NCBI GenBank assembly: GCA_945787615.1
Contig: CALZJI010000180.1
Coordinates: 1 to 34,307, forward strand
Origin: an uncultured Chromatiaceae bacterium
Lineage (GTDB): Bacteria > Pseudomonadota > Gammaproteobacteria > JAADHS01
Length of the DNA stretch: 34,307 bases
Reading direction: 5' to 3'
Every line of letters starts with the position of its first letter. Position 1 is the first letter of the stretch. The notes beneath the pieces are model-generated. The model saw only the letters and a program-made list of their open reading frames with translations. It did not search any database and was not told the origin of the DNA. This document shows positions 33,709-34,307 of the stretch, in pieces. A program made the translations under genes and the position numbers.

Positions 33709-34307
33709 CTAATCCGACTCCTCCGAATCGGACCTAGACCTTGACTTCGACCTAGACTCCGACTCCTCAGAATCCGACCTTGACCTCGACTTCGACCTAG
33801 ACTCCGAGCCCTCCGAATCCGACCTAGACCCGGACTTCGACTTAGACTCCGAGCCCGACCCTGATCTCGACTCCGACTCCGACTCCGACTCCGACTCCGA
33901 CTCCGACTCCGACTCCGAATCTGAATCTGAATCTGAATCTGAATCTGAATCCGAATCTACGCCACCAGGTCCACAACCGAAACATTGCTCACCTAGATAG
34001 TGCGCGCTATCCGATGCCACATCAGTAATACCAGACGCGTTTCCGGAAACCTCAGCAGTGTTTACATGCGGGCCCGGTACCGCATCCACCGCGACTTCAC
34101 AGTCATACGATTCACGCGGTTGCAACGACGTGGGTATGGCGCATTGTTGTCTAATTGCACGGTCGACATTCGTGTCCGTCACGTCTCGTAATGTAACATC
34201 CGTTAGCGTAGCGTTACTTTCGTTGATAATCTCGAACTTGAAGTACACCTGGTCTACACAAGCGATCGTTGTTGTCCCGCCTGAATCGCTGTCCGAATCG
34301 CTGTCCG
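33709..34307 (-). CDS. Serine-aspartate-repeat surface protein (partial; N-terminus beyond the window)
   Basis: The frame is open to the right edge, so this is the C-terminal ~199 residues of a larger protein. From the edge inward it reads: a first SD repeat (DSDSDSDS) and a GGTTT linker; one beta-sandwich module of about 90 residues ([20 protein letters not shown] to [10 protein letters not shown]); a CFGCGPGG linker with two cysteines; a second repeat of SD then SE units; and a tail of three 15-residue repeats rich in Arg, Lys and Ser ([15 protein letters not shown]). Modules of this kind with SD linkers occur in secreted adhesin-like proteins. No sorting signal or anchor ends the protein. 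A cell-surface role is inferred. Confidence 0.78.
   Translation of the reverse strand, partial: DSDSDSDSGGTTTIACVDQVYFKFEIINESNATLTDVTLRDVTDTNVDRAIRQQCAIPTSLQPRESYDCEVAVDAVPGPHVNTAEVSGNASGITDVASDSAHYLGEQCFGCGPGGVDSDSDSDSDSDSDSESESESESESESESESRSGSGSESKSKSGSRSDSEGSESRSKSRSRSDSEESESRSKSRSRSDSEESD
33717..33850 (-). repeat. 45-bp tandem repeats encoding the RS-rich tail
   Basis: Three adjacent units of 15 codons each encode variants of [15 protein letters not shown]. The two units nearest the stop are almost identical at protein level, and the third ([15 protein letters not shown]) is diverged. They replace the acidic SD repeat with an Arg/Lys-Ser dipeptide repeat at the extreme C-terminus. Confidence 0.75.
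33869..33958 (-). repeat. Hexanucleotide tandem repeat encoding SE/SD units
   Basis: Fifteen hexamers lie in a row: eight GACTCC then seven of GAATCT type (one GAATCC), read on the minus strand as Glu-Ser and Asp-Ser pairs. The sharp switch between two nearly pure hexamers suggests two separate expansions. Slippage here would change protein length without a frameshift. Confidence 0.9.

Noticed and set aside
34000-34191. 63-codon plus-strand frame antisense to the SD-repeat protein
   Set aside because: A shadow of the clearly coding minus-strand module.

Overview
The window looks like a chromosomal segment of a gammaproteobacterium. Supporting this are the tRNA-Leu / tig-clpP-clpX-lon / tRNA-Val-tRNA-Asp / ppiD block, a glrK-qseG-glrR two-component operon in enterobacterial order, an OxyR with cysteines at 199 and 208, and a VPIPA-type C-terminal sorting signal. 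Base composition is moderate and I cannot place it more precisely. There is no CRISPR array, prophage or complete transposase gene.

Layout. 190-2732 (minus): modABC molybdate importer. 3116-3373 (minus): small secreted EF-hand protein with its own terminator. 4016-7444 (minus): glrK-qseG-glrR envelope-sensing system. 7834-15913: a peptide-type ABC importer split over a divergent promoter region. One double-ATPase protein is on the minus strand; a membrane-tethered solute-binding protein, two unusually large permeases and a second double-ATPase are on the plus strand. 16064-16855: fabI. 16988-18901 (minus): ppiD. 19093-19412: a 320-bp element with 34-bp terminal inverted repeats. 19529-19687 (minus): tRNA-Val and tRNA-Asp with a promoter and terminator. 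20032-24918 (minus): lon, clpX, clpP, with a good sigma-32-like promoter before lon. 25193-26500 (minus): tig, preceded by tRNA-Leu. 27139-28068 (minus): oxyR. 29320-31602 (plus): an acyltransferase fused to an alpha/beta hydrolase. 32097-32759 (plus): a VPIPA-CTERM surface protein. 33709 to the window end (minus): part of a modular serine-aspartate-repeat surface protein.

How the genes work together. The core is protein quality control: trigger factor and PpiD fold nascent or translocated proteins, and ClpXP and Lon degrade failures, with Lon probably heat-inducible. GlrK/QseG/GlrR and OxyR add envelope and peroxide sensing. The importer feeds peptides or related compounds, and ModABC supplies molybdate for molybdoenzymes. 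The right-hand third is accessory in character: long gene-poor stretches, degraded copies of the inverted-repeat element, short relic frames and two cell-surface proteins.

Most worth a second look are the inverted-repeat element and its two rearranged relatives, the tethered and enlarged peptide importer with two double-ATPases, the acyltransferase-hydrolase fusion, the SD/RS-repeat protein, and the absence of hupB from its usual place between lon and ppiD. I did not see a clearly new defence or regulatory system.
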